Positions 11,293 to 22,561 of a stretch of 64,000 nucleotides of DNA are shown here, piece after piece. Location of the stretch: assembly GCA_963969595.1 (NCBI GenBank), contig OZ018410.1, positions 21,376,913-21,440,912 on the forward strand, written 5' to 3'. The position numbers and the translations under genes were made by a program. Below the pieces are notes generated by a model. It was not told the origin of the DNA and did not search any database. It was given only the letters and a program-made list of their open reading frames with translations. The stretch's first letter is position 1. Each line of letters opens with the position of its first letter. Source of the stretch: Neckera pumila (lineage: Eukaryota > Streptophyta > Bryopsida > Hypnales > Neckeraceae).

Positions 11293-11422
11293 GTGGCACA
11301 GGGCTCTAAAATCGCCCACCCCCTAAAATGTACACTATTATACATTGTTGAAGGCTATGAAAAAGCAACATGTACAAGCAATGTACATTTGAGTAGGGTG
11401 GGCGATTTTAGAGCCTGTTACC
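11293..11422. mobile_element. TA-flanked AGGTA-family MITE, about 130 bp
   Basis: The inverted ends contain GGCTCTAAAATCGCCCACC on the left and GGTGGGCGATTTTAGAGCC on the right. The right end finishes GTTACCT then TA; the left end is slightly decayed. The inner arms also pair (aatgtaca). It resembles the TA-flanked elements at 12,548, 43,523 and 44,794, whose ends begin AGGTA. Confidence 0.7.
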
Positions 11423-11540
11423 TTAAACTCCATTTACAGCCTCATACTTTCTCTCTTTCCTTAACTCCACAAATCTCCATTCATCTACACATTTTCCAAA
11501 CTAGGACACAACGATCTCCATCATACAGACACTCATAACC

Positions 11541-11841
11541 AATTGTTGACTTTTCAATGCTTGTGTGGCACCATCTCCAACCAATGAGCTGCGCTAGTGG
11601 CGAATAGGTTATTGTACATAACCGGTTGTACATTTTTCAATCACAACCTTTGATCTTCATGATTCAAGGGTGTAGGAAGCAAGTTGAAAGGAAAGAAGGT
11701 TACGAGTTGCAACTTGTAATGGCAATGGTGACGGGTTGCCAATGGGATGGTGCCACACGAGCATTGAAAAGTCAACAATCAGTTATGTATTAGATAACCT
11801 ATTTGCCACTAGCGCGGCTCATTGGTTATCTAATACATACA
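11541..11841. repeat. Scrambled foldback repeat
   Basis: Two inverted pairs are present: TTGTTGACTTTTCAATGC at 11,541 pairs with GCATTGAAAAGTCAACAA near 11,762, and CCAATGAGCTGCGCTAGTGG near 11,579 pairs with CCACTAGCGCGGCTCATTGG near 11,805. The order is A, B, A', B' rather than nested. The B' arm sits inside a second small hairpin (gtattagataacc / ggttatctaatac). Confidence 0.7.
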
Positions 11842-12547
11842 CAAACTCCATCACTTAATCTCACTGTCGAATTTGAATTCACACAGAAAGAAGAAAAATA
11901 TGTAGCACAGCTCAGTTGGACATGCACTAGCACTCTCATGAATGGGTGAAGAAAAACTACAAGACAACCACCTAAGGTGGAAGCACCCAAAACCGTCAAT
12001 ATTAAGCAATTCAGCATAATTGGAGGCAACTTTTCCTAAAGTTAGTATTTTTTTAGTATTGGCAAGTGAAAAGCATGAATATTAAAAAAAAAAAGAGTTT
12101 TTGGATGTGGTATGTAATTTCTATGATTTTTCAGAGAGATGGCTCCGTAGACCACTGAAATTGTCACATAGGTGGACCTAAAATTGAAATCAACAAAAAT
12201 CAGATGAGAACAAATGAGAGTTTGGAATGTGTCCTTCAAATGCGCTAGCCAATCAAAGACAAGCATTTCAAGGACACATTAATGAGAAGCCTAAGGACAA
12301 AAATAGTCACAGTCTAAAGTACATGAATGGGAGCAGGGACGCTATTGGGTGTTTCTACCTTAATAAGAATCTGCATCCGAATTAGATACCATTTAAGGAG
12401 ATAATCCAACCATCAAGCAACTTGAACCTGCACCACTAAAACTACAAATCCAAATTGGACACTTTAGACAACCCAACTAGCTTGCTCACACCTGCACACT
12501 ATCAGACTTGGAACTTCATCCACAGCTGATTGCTTATTTGACAATTA
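11842..12547. other. Intergenic, nothing recognised
   Basis: The stretch has AT-rich sequence with short unsupported open frames only. No repeat partner inside the window was noticed. Confidence 0.4.
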
Positions 12548-12848
12548 AGGTAGGATGCTCTAAAAGCAACCATTTAAGGGCTGGCCCGCCTTTTTTGTAG
12601 GTTTGCATGAATAGAAATAGTTTTCACTCGTTTTTTAGAGAAAGAAAAATAGATGCCAAACGTAACACAAGTGGTTTCATATTGATTGAAGCAATTTTGA
12701 TTTAGTTATAAACTACCTAAGATTTTTGTTTTAGGTACCTATTTGTGACTAAACTAAATTGGTCCATTTAAAGACCACCTCATATCCATTTAGTACCATT
12801 TTATAGGGTCGATTTGAAGAAGATGGTCGCTTTTAGAGCAAACTACCT
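12548..12848. mobile_element. TA-flanked AGGTA-family MITE, 301 bp
   Basis: Flanked by TA on both sides. The ends are AGGTAGGATGCTCTAAAAGC and GCTTTTAGAGCAAACTACCT, an imperfect inverted repeat of about 26 bp. The interior is non-coding. The TA duplication and AGGTA terminus group it with the copies at 43,523 and 44,794; Tc1/mariner-like mobilisation is an inference. Confidence 0.75.
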
Positions 12849-13655
12849 TACATCCCAAATTGGCTGAACACATGTCTCACTCCAACTTGGCTCTATTATC
12901 CATTGACTTAGCAAAACTACCACACCATGCTATTAGATTCCTAAAAGAAGCACAGCAAAAACGACTTCCAAATTGATCAATATTACCCCCAAACTACCAA
13001 TTTGGAACACAAACTAACAACAACTGTTAAAAGCTAAGCAAACACACAGTTGTATACCAAAAAGTTTAAAAATTTGCTCCAATTTGACTATCTACAGTTA
13101 TTAGTGATGAATTTAGTTGTTGTTTTTCCATCATGTAAGTTGATCTCTAGAGGAGGTCTTGTCATGGAAATCAAAATTGCAATACACCTTAACCTTGAAA
13201 TGCCTAGGAGGCCCAAAAATGACATTTCATATCTCTTGGAGGTAGAAAAAAAAAATTTCATTCATTTTTCTTAAAGACTTGGTTGAGCACTTTTGCAAGA
13301 AGGTGGTATAGGAAATCTTCTCTTTGTGATATTGTTTACATTTCTATGTAGGATGAGATGCTTTATCCAAAGATGAATATATAGTGTATTTTGGCAACTT
13401 CAAGCTCCTTGCTCTTGATGTGAATTTGAGCCATAGAAATAAAGTTTTTTTTTAATAATTTTAGACCAAAGAATGAAATGAAAATAATAAGGTTTGGTTT
13501 CTACTCCAATTTGAAAATTTGAAGAATTCTAAAATTCAATATTTTACTGCAATATGAAATTTAGGTCTACATCTCAAATTTTAAATTGAACTAAAATAAT
13601 ATTGAAACCATAGAAATCAATACCTAGTGTCGTGCAAACTTGTTTCAATGCCATA
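12849..13655. other. Intergenic, nothing recognised
   Basis: No coding region, RNA gene or clear repeat boundary was identified. Confidence 0.4.
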
Positions 13656-13915
13656 TTGAGACAATGATCATTGAAAACAATATTCAAACAACACCTTCTT
13701 GTATCAATAAAAAAACAATTGTTTATTGTCTTTGAATTGATACAATGATCATTGAAACAATTAAAAGACAATACTAAATCATTACCTTCTTGTATCAATT
13801 AGAAAGCAATTGTTTACTATTGATGAATTGATGCAATGACCATTGAAACAATGCAAAAAACAATACCTTCTTGTCTTAAATAAAAAGCAATTGTTAATTG
13901 TTGTTGAATTGAAAA
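13656..13915. repeat. Degenerate tandem repeat, three units of about 81-92 bp
   Basis: The phrase taccttcttgt recurs at 13,692, 13,784 and 13,865. Each is followed by aagcaattgtttattg-like sequence and then an acaatgatcattgaaaca-like phrase. Related ACAATG phrases recur at 15,690-15,830. Non-coding. Confidence 0.65.
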
Positions 13916-15181
13916 TAGTTTGTATTGTAAAAATAGAAGAACAATGACTCATTTGGTTACTACTTTGTATCAATTTTCCTACAATTTTAAATTACAAAAT
14001 TGCATTTCAATTAGTAAATATTGTCAAAATGAAGCAAATAGAACTTCTAAAGAGTTGTGGTGTTTATCACCATTCAAATGTCACATGCTGTCCAATAGAC
14101 TCTACAGTTGCCTAATGAATCCATCTCAACATAATTGATTGTCATGGTAAGACAAATACAGATAAACTCTGTGGGTAAAATATGAAAATAACCAAATTGG
14201 ACGGGCTCCCGGATCAACAATCCCACCCACCAATAAATTATCAGGATAATGCAGACCAGTTATAGGAGGCAATTTTTTGAGGACAGCTTGCAAAAATAGC
14301 TATGGGAGTCCCAGATATAAATGTAAATTCATATCTAATTTAGGATAAAAATATTTTCTTTTCTAAAAATTCTTTATTATTATTTTGTTCATCTATTTCA
14401 AAATAATTGTCAGAATCATTGTTTAATTTTTTGCCTCAACAAGCAATTGTAATTTTCCTTTCACCATTTCTCCAGCAACGATATCTAGGGTGATCAATTT
14501 TGTCATCATCATTGCGACACTGGAAGAGCTTGTCATGTTGATCTTCCCAATATTACCTTTGGCCTCGGCAACTGCTCAATCCGTTGTAATTTCTCCCTCA
14601 GTTCTCTTCTTGCTATTGATGACTAGACCAAACTGTGGAGAAACGGAAGATTCTAATATGGATTCAACAAAAAATTCTTGAGTAATAGTGGCATGACTGG
14701 CATCGCAACTTTTGAGAACAATGCAGTATTGAAGCAAAATGAAAGCAAATTGAGCAAAATGAAAGCCTTAACACACCCATTAAGCTCGTGAAGACAATGG
14801 ACTACACAAGCTTTCACTCATTCAAATGGAGCTCAGCTTAGCAAAACAAGGTGTCAGGGATTCCTTTTTATGTCAATTCAAAGGTTCTCAAGAAGAATAT
14901 TATAGTTGTACAGCACCTTGGGGAACATATTTTGCTGAAACAGAAACTTCTCAATCTTGAGGTGCTCATTTTTCTCTAAGAGGGCTTTATTTTTGGCCTT
15001 CATCCGGTCAAAACTACAACATTTCTCCAAATACTTCACCTACGAGGTTCATAGAATAGAGGAAAACATCGATCATCCATTACAAAGATTGCTAGCAAAA
15101 ACAACCATGGTAATTGTGAAAAAGATGGTGTTTTAGCAAATGATACTGATAAGGTCAAAAACAACTTCAAATAAGAAGGCC
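13916..15181. other. Intergenic, nothing recognised
   Basis: Short open frames (for example 14,490-14,681 plus) show no family signature. No RNA gene was seen. Confidence 0.4.
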
Positions 15182-15399
15182 ACATTTAACTACTTTTGGA
15201 CTATTTAATGAATTATGGACTAAACATCTAGAGATTTCAGGATAATAACATCAAAAGATCTCCCGATGTTTGTATAGATCTCTAAAAGTTTTGTATTAAT
15301 CTCCCAATGTTTTGGTTTATTACTTGATGATCATTTTTTTCCTCCTAATGACTATTATTAGTTTTGGACTTTTAAAAGTCCAGAAGTAGTTAAATATGA
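15182..15399. mobile_element. MITE, about 218 bp
   Basis: The left end reads ACATTTAACTACTTTTGGAC and the right end reads GTCCAGAAGTAGTTAAATAT, an inverted repeat of about 20 bp. The interior is AT-rich without coding capacity. No target-site duplication was confirmed. Confidence 0.65.
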
Positions 15400-16152
15400 T
15401 ATAAGAGTGACATTGTGAGCACCATAAGTTTCTCATTTCCATGAAGCAGGAAACCTAGCACATCGCTGGTGACATTTTCTAAGGGTGCATTGAGCATTAA
15501 TAAATTGGCCGTTAGGGGAAGATTTGTATCTTTGTCCTAAATCTTGAAAGATAACTGCACAACTTGACACACCAGGCTTTATAAAGATCCCTTCCTCTTC
15601 AAATGATTGCACATGAATATACAAGGTTATCATAATTATAATGGGGCATTGCAAAGGTCTATATACTATAATGAAACAATGCGGTATTGAATTTGCATAG
15701 TTACAATGATCTTTGGAATGGCATAAAAACAATGGCCATTGTAATTACATTGTTTCTATGTTGCTTTTGGTAATTGAAACAATCTAAAAACAATGACACA
15801 TTGTAATAAACTAACAATGAAAAATCAACACCCTTCCTAATTTAAGATGTAGAATGGCAACCTATTGATTTTTTAATGTTAATAAGACATGATTTATATC
15901 TTAATACCATGATATTATATACTATTATATACATCCATGAAGAAATTTAAAACTTTCTTTAGCTAATTTATGTTGATATAATTTTTCTTCACTTTACCCC
16001 TAAAATCCTCAAAAAATATCACAGTAATTTAAGATTTCCACAAAAAAATTGAAAATTTCATGACTTATAGATGACATGTGATTTCATCTTAGAAAATAAC
16101 ATTTGAAGATTTCAAGAATAAAAAATCACAACATGGGAACATATAGAGTGCA
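15400..16152. other. Intergenic, nothing recognised beyond ACAATG-rich phrases
   Basis: The 15,650-15,830 part has repeated caatg / cattg motifs related to the tandem repeat at 13,656. No gene was identified. Confidence 0.4.
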
Positions 16153-16866
16153 AGGATTTTTCTCACAATGGCTAATTTAGGGGGGTTTAGCACCATTTAA
16201 GCACAATAAAACAAATTTTGAGCTGGAATTTCAAAAAATTGGTCTCTTAGTAGACTTATAGCTACTATCCAAAGGAATTTGAAAAATACTTATTTTTATG
16301 TGGTGTAGAGGTTCACAAAGAGAGCTTTTTTCTACATTTTTTTCCAAAGATACAAAACAATATTTTGGTGATTTTTTTGGTCAAATCTTATTACCAAAAA
16401 GTCTTCTCAAATAGTCATTTTTTATATATTTCTTTTAAGAAAAATCCTATTTTTTACAAATTAAAATGTTAGAAGTGGTATTTTCTTCAGTAGACTTTTG
16501 GACATAGAATTCACGTAGAATTCCGGTGAAGAAAATACCACTTTTAACATTTTAATTTGTAAAAAACAGGATTTAAAAAAAAATATATATATACCTAAAC
16601 TAAATATTTGAGAAGAAATTTTGGTGATAAGATTTGACCAAGAAACTCACCATAATATTGTTTTATATGTTTGAAAAAAATGTAGAAAGAAACTCTTTTT
16701 GTGGACTTCTACACCACATAAAAGTAAGTATTTTTAAAATTTCTTTGGACAGTAACTATTAGTCTACTAAGAGACCATCCTTTCAAAATTTCAACTCAAA
16801 ATTTGTTCTTTTGGGTTCCAATTAGTGCTAAAAAACCGTAAATCACCCATTGTGAGAATTTTTTTG
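16153..16866. repeat. Long foldback repeat, arms about 350 bp
   Basis: The left arm runs from tttttctcacaatgg (about 16,157) to gaagtggtattttcttc. The right arm mirrors it from gaagaaaataccactttta to ccattgtgagaattttttt. The centre is near 16,508, around ggacatagaattcacg. The arms have diverged by scattered substitutions and short indels but pair throughout. A transcript would form a hairpin of roughly 350 bp. No coding region is present. Confidence 0.8.
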
Positions 16867-17205
16867 GGTTGTTTAAATATAGTAGTATATTTTTAAGAAA
16901 TCTTCAAATATTAGGTAAGGTATATAATAGTTACAAGTAGCTTCTATGTAAATTTCAAATCATTTGGAGCTAAAATACAGAAGTTATGACTAAAACAAAA
17001 ATAAAAAAACTAAAGTGTGACATACCAAATTAAGAATTTCTTGCAATCACCCGTAAATGAAATGTAGAGGTGAGGACAAATAGACGCCAATGTTTTTTTT
17101 TAAATAGTCATTTTCCAACTCTTGTTCAACTCCTTCCAAAAAATTGTTGGACATTAGAATTATCCATTAAGTCACATTGGTTCATAGTGACACGATGAAC
17201 CCCTT

Positions 17206-17604
17206 TTAGAAGTCATCAATCTCAATGGTGCTAGTGGCACTAGAAAACCATTGCATTCTACAATTGCTACCCCTATATGGCAAAGCCATCTCATTCCAAG
17301 CAAAAATGGATTCAATGTGAATGAGCCTTACCCTATGGTTCACCGTAGTAACGTGAAAATCTCTACTGACATCACTTGTGGTCTTTTCCACCTAATTTGC
17401 TCAGTTATCCTCACTAATTTTTGAAATTGGTTCACCTAAAATTTGTGTGCTAGTAAAAGGCAGTTGACTTATATGGTCAAATTGGCACAACTCCAACAAT
17501 TTCCAATGGTTGGGAACAATGTCACTTGCAAATGATATACTACTCCTAGTATATCCTTTCTGCCAAAGTAAATCCAATTTTGGATTTACAAGTAATATTG
17601 CCAT
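17206..17604 (-). pseudogene. Degenerate coding-like stretch, unidentified
   Basis: Two minus-strand open segments (17,604-17,401 and 17,391-17,206) abut in nearly the same frame with one stop between them. Phrases such as YTRSSISFASDIVPNHWKLL look protein-like. I do not recognise a domain. It lies upstream of, and could belong with, the retrotransposon debris that follows, but that link is a guess. Confidence 0.25.
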
Positions 17605-17629
17605 GCCTTGTTCTTGCCTTCAATGGCTT

Positions 17630-17800
17630 CAAGAGTCAGGTTATTTATATTGAATCTCAAAGCTTGAGTATTAACTGAGTCATCTAATTATGCACTTGCT
17701 TAATCATCATTGAGATAATGTTGAGCTAATGCTTGATTATGATTGAGCTCATGTTCAATGGCTCTGAGATTCAATATAGATAAGCTGACTATTTGATCAA
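17630..17800. repeat. Short inverted repeat
   Basis: The phrase tattgaatctcaaagcttga near 17,650 pairs with the sequence around ggctctgagattcaatata near 17,775; internal arms also contain ttgagataatgttgagct-like repeats. Its function is unknown. Confidence 0.5.
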
Positions 17801-17992
17801 GTGCTTGTTATATACCTCCAACAGTGGACTTCAAATACAAATACAAAATAGACTTATTCACAAGAATGTTTCACAAGGTGCTCAAATTATCCAACTATAG
17901 AAAGAGATTCATCTCCAAAGAGTGTCTCTTCACCTCCAAGCTTTGTTTTATATAATTAACACTATCAATAAAGACTATTAGACAGTCCTTAA

Positions 17993-18559
17993 CCCCTAAA
18001 GGACCGGAGAGGTGTCCAGATTTCCAAAATTGTGAAGATCTATTATAAAATGCAACTTAGAAGAATATTTTAATGATGACTATCAAACATTAGTTGTAAA
18101 TGCTATTTATAGATCACATCCATACGATTAGATCAACAAAAATGTATACCAATATTTTTCAATAAAATTTGAAGCCAGAAATTGGAAATTCCTTCTAAAA
18201 TCAATTGTAGATTGAATATTTATGATTTTTAAAAGATTTTTTTTTCTATAAGTTCAATATATTGAGTTCTATTTATAGAGATTTTTGAAGATTTTTATTT
18301 GATTTTTTGATTCAAGTCATTTTTGAAGGGTCATTTTTTGAACTGAAAAAGTTACATTTTGAGACTAGACCTCCCGATACCTTTTGAATTACAGAATATT
18401 TGCAAAGTAAAATCTTCATAATTTGAACCATACAAATGTTAAAGAACTAATATAAGAATCATCAAACAAAATTGATGGATGAAAAAATGCATTTCAGTGA
18501 GTTCAGGATGTGTTTCCGTTCATTTATAGTTCAAAATCTGCACTCATGGTCCTTTAGGG
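17993..18559 (+). mobile_element. TTAA-flanked element, short C-type, 567 bp
   Basis: TTAA at 17,989-17,992 is followed by CCCCTAAAGGACCGG, and the right end GGTCCTTTAGGG is followed by TTAA at 18,560-18,563. The termini agree with the A-type elements but the interior is different. No ORF. Confidence 0.8.
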
Positions 18560-18563
18560 TTAA

Positions 18564-19309
18564 AATAGACTAAGCCTTCTTTTCTACCTTTAACTTTCAA
18601 TCCTTGATTCTATCTAGAACCATCCACTAAAGTAAAAGTCCTAGTTATACCTCTCCAATCAAATCTTACCCAAATCATCTCTTATCCAAATCTTGATCTT
18701 CTATTTGGAATTACCTAACTCTGAGTTCCAACACACTTGTCTTTATCTGGAAGTTGTCTAACTCTAGTGCATTAGTCATCCAAGTGGAGTTTTCTAACTC
18801 CATTGCATAAATCTATTGTTTGGAGATATCTATCTCCAAGCACTCTTGTGCCTTTGTCATCCAACTAGAATTGTCTAAGTAGAACAGTGCACAAATCCAT
18901 CATCTAGAAATATCCATCTCTAGGCAATCTTTGTTTGTCTACTAGTGCACATTTCATCATGAATCAGTTCATCTATCAATGCACAAATCAATCATCAGAA
19001 AATATCCATATCTAGAAAATCTTTGTTTATCTACTAGTACACATTTCAACAAGAATTAGTTCATCCATCAATGCATTCATCCGTCAAAGGGTTGTGGCAA
19101 GAATCATAAAATTAATCATTGCCCTCAACAACAAACTAGGGTAATCTTTCCAAAAATCAATCTTTCTTTCCTAAGAAGCTTCATCTTCAAGGTAATTCTT
19201 CTACTTTATCAACAACCTTTGGAATCATTTATTTCTTAGATGTTGCATATCAAGTTTTAGTATCCTCTCTGGTTCTGCAAGTAATGCTCTTTCAAGCTTA
19301 GGCAGCACA
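18564..19309. other. Low-complexity sequence next to gypsy relic; 102-bp tandem pair
   Basis: The sequence is rich in atctc / ccaatc phrases. A unit starting atatccatctctaggcaatc near 18,910 repeats at about 19,012 with substitutions. It lies just downstream of the broken integrase reading frame, so it may be retrotransposon 3' sequence or LTR debris. No LTR pair was identified. Confidence 0.4.
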
Positions 19310-20160
19310 TGGCTGGGATTAGAAACATATTATACAACAAACTCACATAAAAAACATTGTGAATCTTTTAACTACTAGGCAAATTCAATTTGTAAGTCAC
19401 TAGTCTTATATGTTTGAAAATTTCAAATGGACCACAAAATCAAGGAGATATCTTCCTTGACTTACCAAGATTCAATCTTAATTGTTGAGGTGCAATTTTC
19501 AAAAACACTTTATCACCTACTTCAAACTCATGATGACTCTTTTTCTTATTAGCATAATATTTAGCTCTATCTTGAGATTCAATTTTACAGATTCAATGAC
19601 TTTATTCAAATCCCTTATCATTTGATTTATACCTTCAATCTTTGAATTAGGAGTTGATAGAGAAATTGGAGTCCTACATTCTTGACTATATAAGGCAAAG
19701 AATGGATTGACATTGATATTGCTATGAGTCGTATGGTTATAAGAGAATTGTACCAAGTGTAGCCATCTTATAAGAGTGTTGTTTCTTACCAATATACATC
19801 CTAAGCATATGTTGAAGAATTCGATTACTTTGTTCCGTTAGCTATCAGTCTTAGGGTGATACAATGTATTTAGTCAAATTTTTGTTCTATGTAGTTTAAA
19901 AAGAGATGACTAAATTCACTTATAATCTCTAAAGGTTGGACATGATTCCCAAAAATATGTTTCATAAACAATTCAGCTACACCAGAAGCAATGACAGTGA
20001 TAACTGTAGGAATAAATTGAGGAGATTTTGTCATCTCTCCACTACAACAAAGATGCTATCATACCTTGCTGAAATTCTAGGTAGGTCCACAAAAAAATTC
20101 ATAGTGATAGATTCCCATTTTAAATTTAGAACTCCAAGAGGTTGCAAGAATCCCATTAAC
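19310..20160 (-). pseudogene. Ty3/gypsy integrase fragment, broken
   Basis: Read on the minus strand from 20,160, it gives the segment before the integrase core (LLQPL-like, then WESITMNFFVDLP near 20,117). Next come phrases matching DSIxVVVxR...TKSxxFIP, LTEQSNRILQHMLRMY (about 19,850-19,800) and an open stretch at 19,792-19,517 with HLVQFSYNHTTHSN. The C-terminal part reads DKVFLKIAPQQLRLN and FCGPFEI, then YKLNLP (to about 19,380). The order is that of chromoviral Ty3/gypsy integrases. Several in-frame stops and frame changes show it is dead. Gag, protease, RT and RNase H were not found; a MITE interrupts the upstream side at 20,161. Confidence 0.85.
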
Positions 20161-20422
20161 AAAATTTCAGGTCTCAACAAGGCCGCTAAGCCTTGCCCCC
20201 CGTGGTGCAATTATGAAAAAAAAAAAAAAAAATTGAAAATTTCGACCACGTCATCGCTGTCAGCACCACGTCAATGCCATGTCAGATTGAATTCTTTTAA
20301 ATATTTTTTTCGAAAAAAAAAATTGAATTTCTTTTTTCAATTTATTTATTTATTTATTCCATAATTGCACCCTGCGGGTGCCAAAAATCATGCACTCGCA
20401 GTCTTGTTGAGGCCTGAATTTT
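20161..20422. mobile_element. MITE inserted beside the gypsy integrase, about 262 bp
   Basis: The ends are AAAATTTCAGGTCTCAACAA and TTGTTGAGGCCTGAATTTTT, an inverted repeat of about 20 bp. Inner arms also pair (gtgcaattatg / ataattgcac). It includes an A-run and a tttatttatttattta tract. It truncates recognisable integrase homology, so it inserted after the retrotransposon. Confidence 0.7.
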
Positions 20423-21212
20423 TTTGTAATGATGACTTTTAATTATTTGAAATTGAATGGTTCAAATGTTTTAGACTTTAGAGTAGGTGTCAATCTACAC
20501 AACAAAATAAAATTAGTTAATCCTTGTTTAGAATATATTTTTAGCAACCAATTTTGACCCTAAAATAAAAAAATTGATAATCTTTTCTATATATATTGGA
20601 ATGATGTGAAACAAGCTTTGCATGTAATCAGAATGATTAGCGTCTATTTTAAAAAACTCAAGATAAAATTCCAGATTACGAAGTCAATAGTGGTTGGTTA
20701 AATTGTCAAGAAGCCCAAAGTGAGTTCCTTAGTCAATTAGAGATTAAATCATCAAAAACATTTTTAGTACAAATAAGTAATGAACCATTTAAATAATACA
20801 AATATAAATATTTAAACTATATCTCCACAATCAAATCAAAAAAAATTATTACCATTTTTTTAATAAATGATTATGTAAAACCAAGAAAATATAAAAACAT
20901 CAATAAAATGTGTAATTTTGCTTCACATGTTTTTCTTTTAGAAAATTTAGAGATAATTAGTCCACTTATCTTTGAAGATTTCTTGAATTTTGGGATGCTT
21001 TGAGGCTAAGTGGCAATGCTTTCACTTTGAATTATATATCAATGTGTCGAGGATTTAATTTTGTTCTCAATTATTTTTTTACAACAATGTTAATTAATCC
21101 TAGTATGCAATTGAATGCTAATATTGTATTGTCTTATATGCAATTGTCTGCAATCTATTCAAAGCCAATAGAGCACATCAAATTTAAGGATGTTTCTACT
21201 AAGCAACATTGA

Positions 21213-21213
<1 letters not shown>
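20423..21213. other. Intergenic AT-rich sequence, nothing recognised
   Basis: No gene or clear repeat boundary was seen. Confidence 0.4.

Positions 21214-21243
<30 letters not shown>
21214..21243. repeat. (TA)15 microsatellite
   Basis: Uninterrupted TA dinucleotide run. Confidence 0.95.
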
Positions 21244-21244
<1 letters not shown>

Positions 21245-21879
21245 TAGATATAATTGTGCTTTCAAAATGTATTGCTTCAACCGAAAAAGTAACTTGATGT
21301 AGGAAAGTGGTTATCATGGCGTTATAAACTTGAATAGTTGAGTACAAAGGGTCTTGCTTTAAATAAAGGTGTACAAAGAACGTGATCAAGAAAAATGCAA
21401 TGGAAGAATGCATCTATAATATAGCCTAGAATGTAGTCACTTCATGGTAAAATCTAAGAAGTGATTTAAAGATGAAACATGGACACACTAATTGAGGACA
21501 ATATACTTGAAATTTTTTATCCAATGAGGTTGCTACAAGTACTAAGTGTCAATGGATGACAAAGAATCCTTCTTTGTAAGACAAAAGTGCAGATGTTCAT
21601 TCTTGAAATCTTGTGTAAAAAGGGGAGATCTTGCACAATAGTTTGACCTCTAAAGAATGCTCTTGGTTTTTTTAAGCAAATGATTTATTGATTCACACAG
21701 TACCCAAAAGGATGATTTCTCCAATGACTAGTCCAACTTTCTAGGGTTAAATAGACTAAGACCTTACAACTGGATTCATCAAAAAGTTGAAAAAGTTGAA
21801 AAAATATTTTAAAGTAGTTTTGAACCTCAATACACTTCAAAACTTTAGAAGTTAATGACATAAAGCATCCCAATTTTCA
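21244..21879. other. Intergenic, nothing recognised
   Basis: AT-rich, with no supported feature before the TTAA element at 21,884. Confidence 0.4.
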
Positions 21880-21883
21880 TTAA

Positions 21884-22448
21884 CCCCTAAAGTCCCATTG
21901 TTCTATCAAGGGACAAAATTGATTTTGGGCACGCTCTTACAATCTCAATGTTTGTTGTAAATTTTTAAAGTTTTTGTGAATATAGAAAAAACCATGAGCT
22001 TTTTGAGAATATAATTTTTATTTCAATCACTATCCAAGATCAAAAGTTATGGCACAATAAGCCCCAAATTTTTTCATGAGAGAAAATTAAGTGTATTATT
22101 TTCTTTTGAATTTGTTTCCCTAGACTCTCAACTCAATTCTTCAACATTAAAAACTCAAAATTCAAAATCCATAGTGCAAAAATTTTAAGTTAAGAAGATT
22201 TAAAAGCTAAAATATCTAGTTCAGCAAGGTGCATATAAATTTGTTATCTTCACTTTAAATAAAAATATCTTGCAATCTATGCTGTCAAAGTTTCTAATAT
22301 TTCTTTCACATATATTTACAATAGTCTAGTACAAAAAGATCCTACAGTTAGTATGCAAAAAAAAAAAAAAATCTTTATAGTTCTTTGCTCTTTGCAATAG
22401 AAATGGTGGTTTTGAATGTGTTTTTATGAAACCTTGGGACTTTAGGGG
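21884..22448 (-). mobile_element. TTAA-flanked A-related element, minus orientation, 565 bp
   Basis: TTAA at 21,880-21,883 is followed by CCCCTAAAGTCCCATTG, and CTTGGGACTTTAGGGG is followed by TTAA at 22,449-22,452. The reverse complement of the right half matches the left half of A-type elements (tgcaatagaaatg, ctagtacaaaaagatccta). The internal length is reduced, probably by deletion. Confidence 0.85.
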
Positions 22449-22561
22449 TTAAATTACATTAAAATATTTTTTGAATTAGAAATTGTTACTTATAAATTAC
22501 ATATTTTCACCAAAAATCTTATCACCTACATCAATTTTTTGTTGTTCTTTTAGATTGGTTA

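Noticed and set aside
11288..11426. TTAA-flanked element at 11,292
   Set aside because: TTAA is present on both sides, but the right end aligns better as AGGTA plus a TA target, like the 12,548, 43,523 and 44,794 elements.
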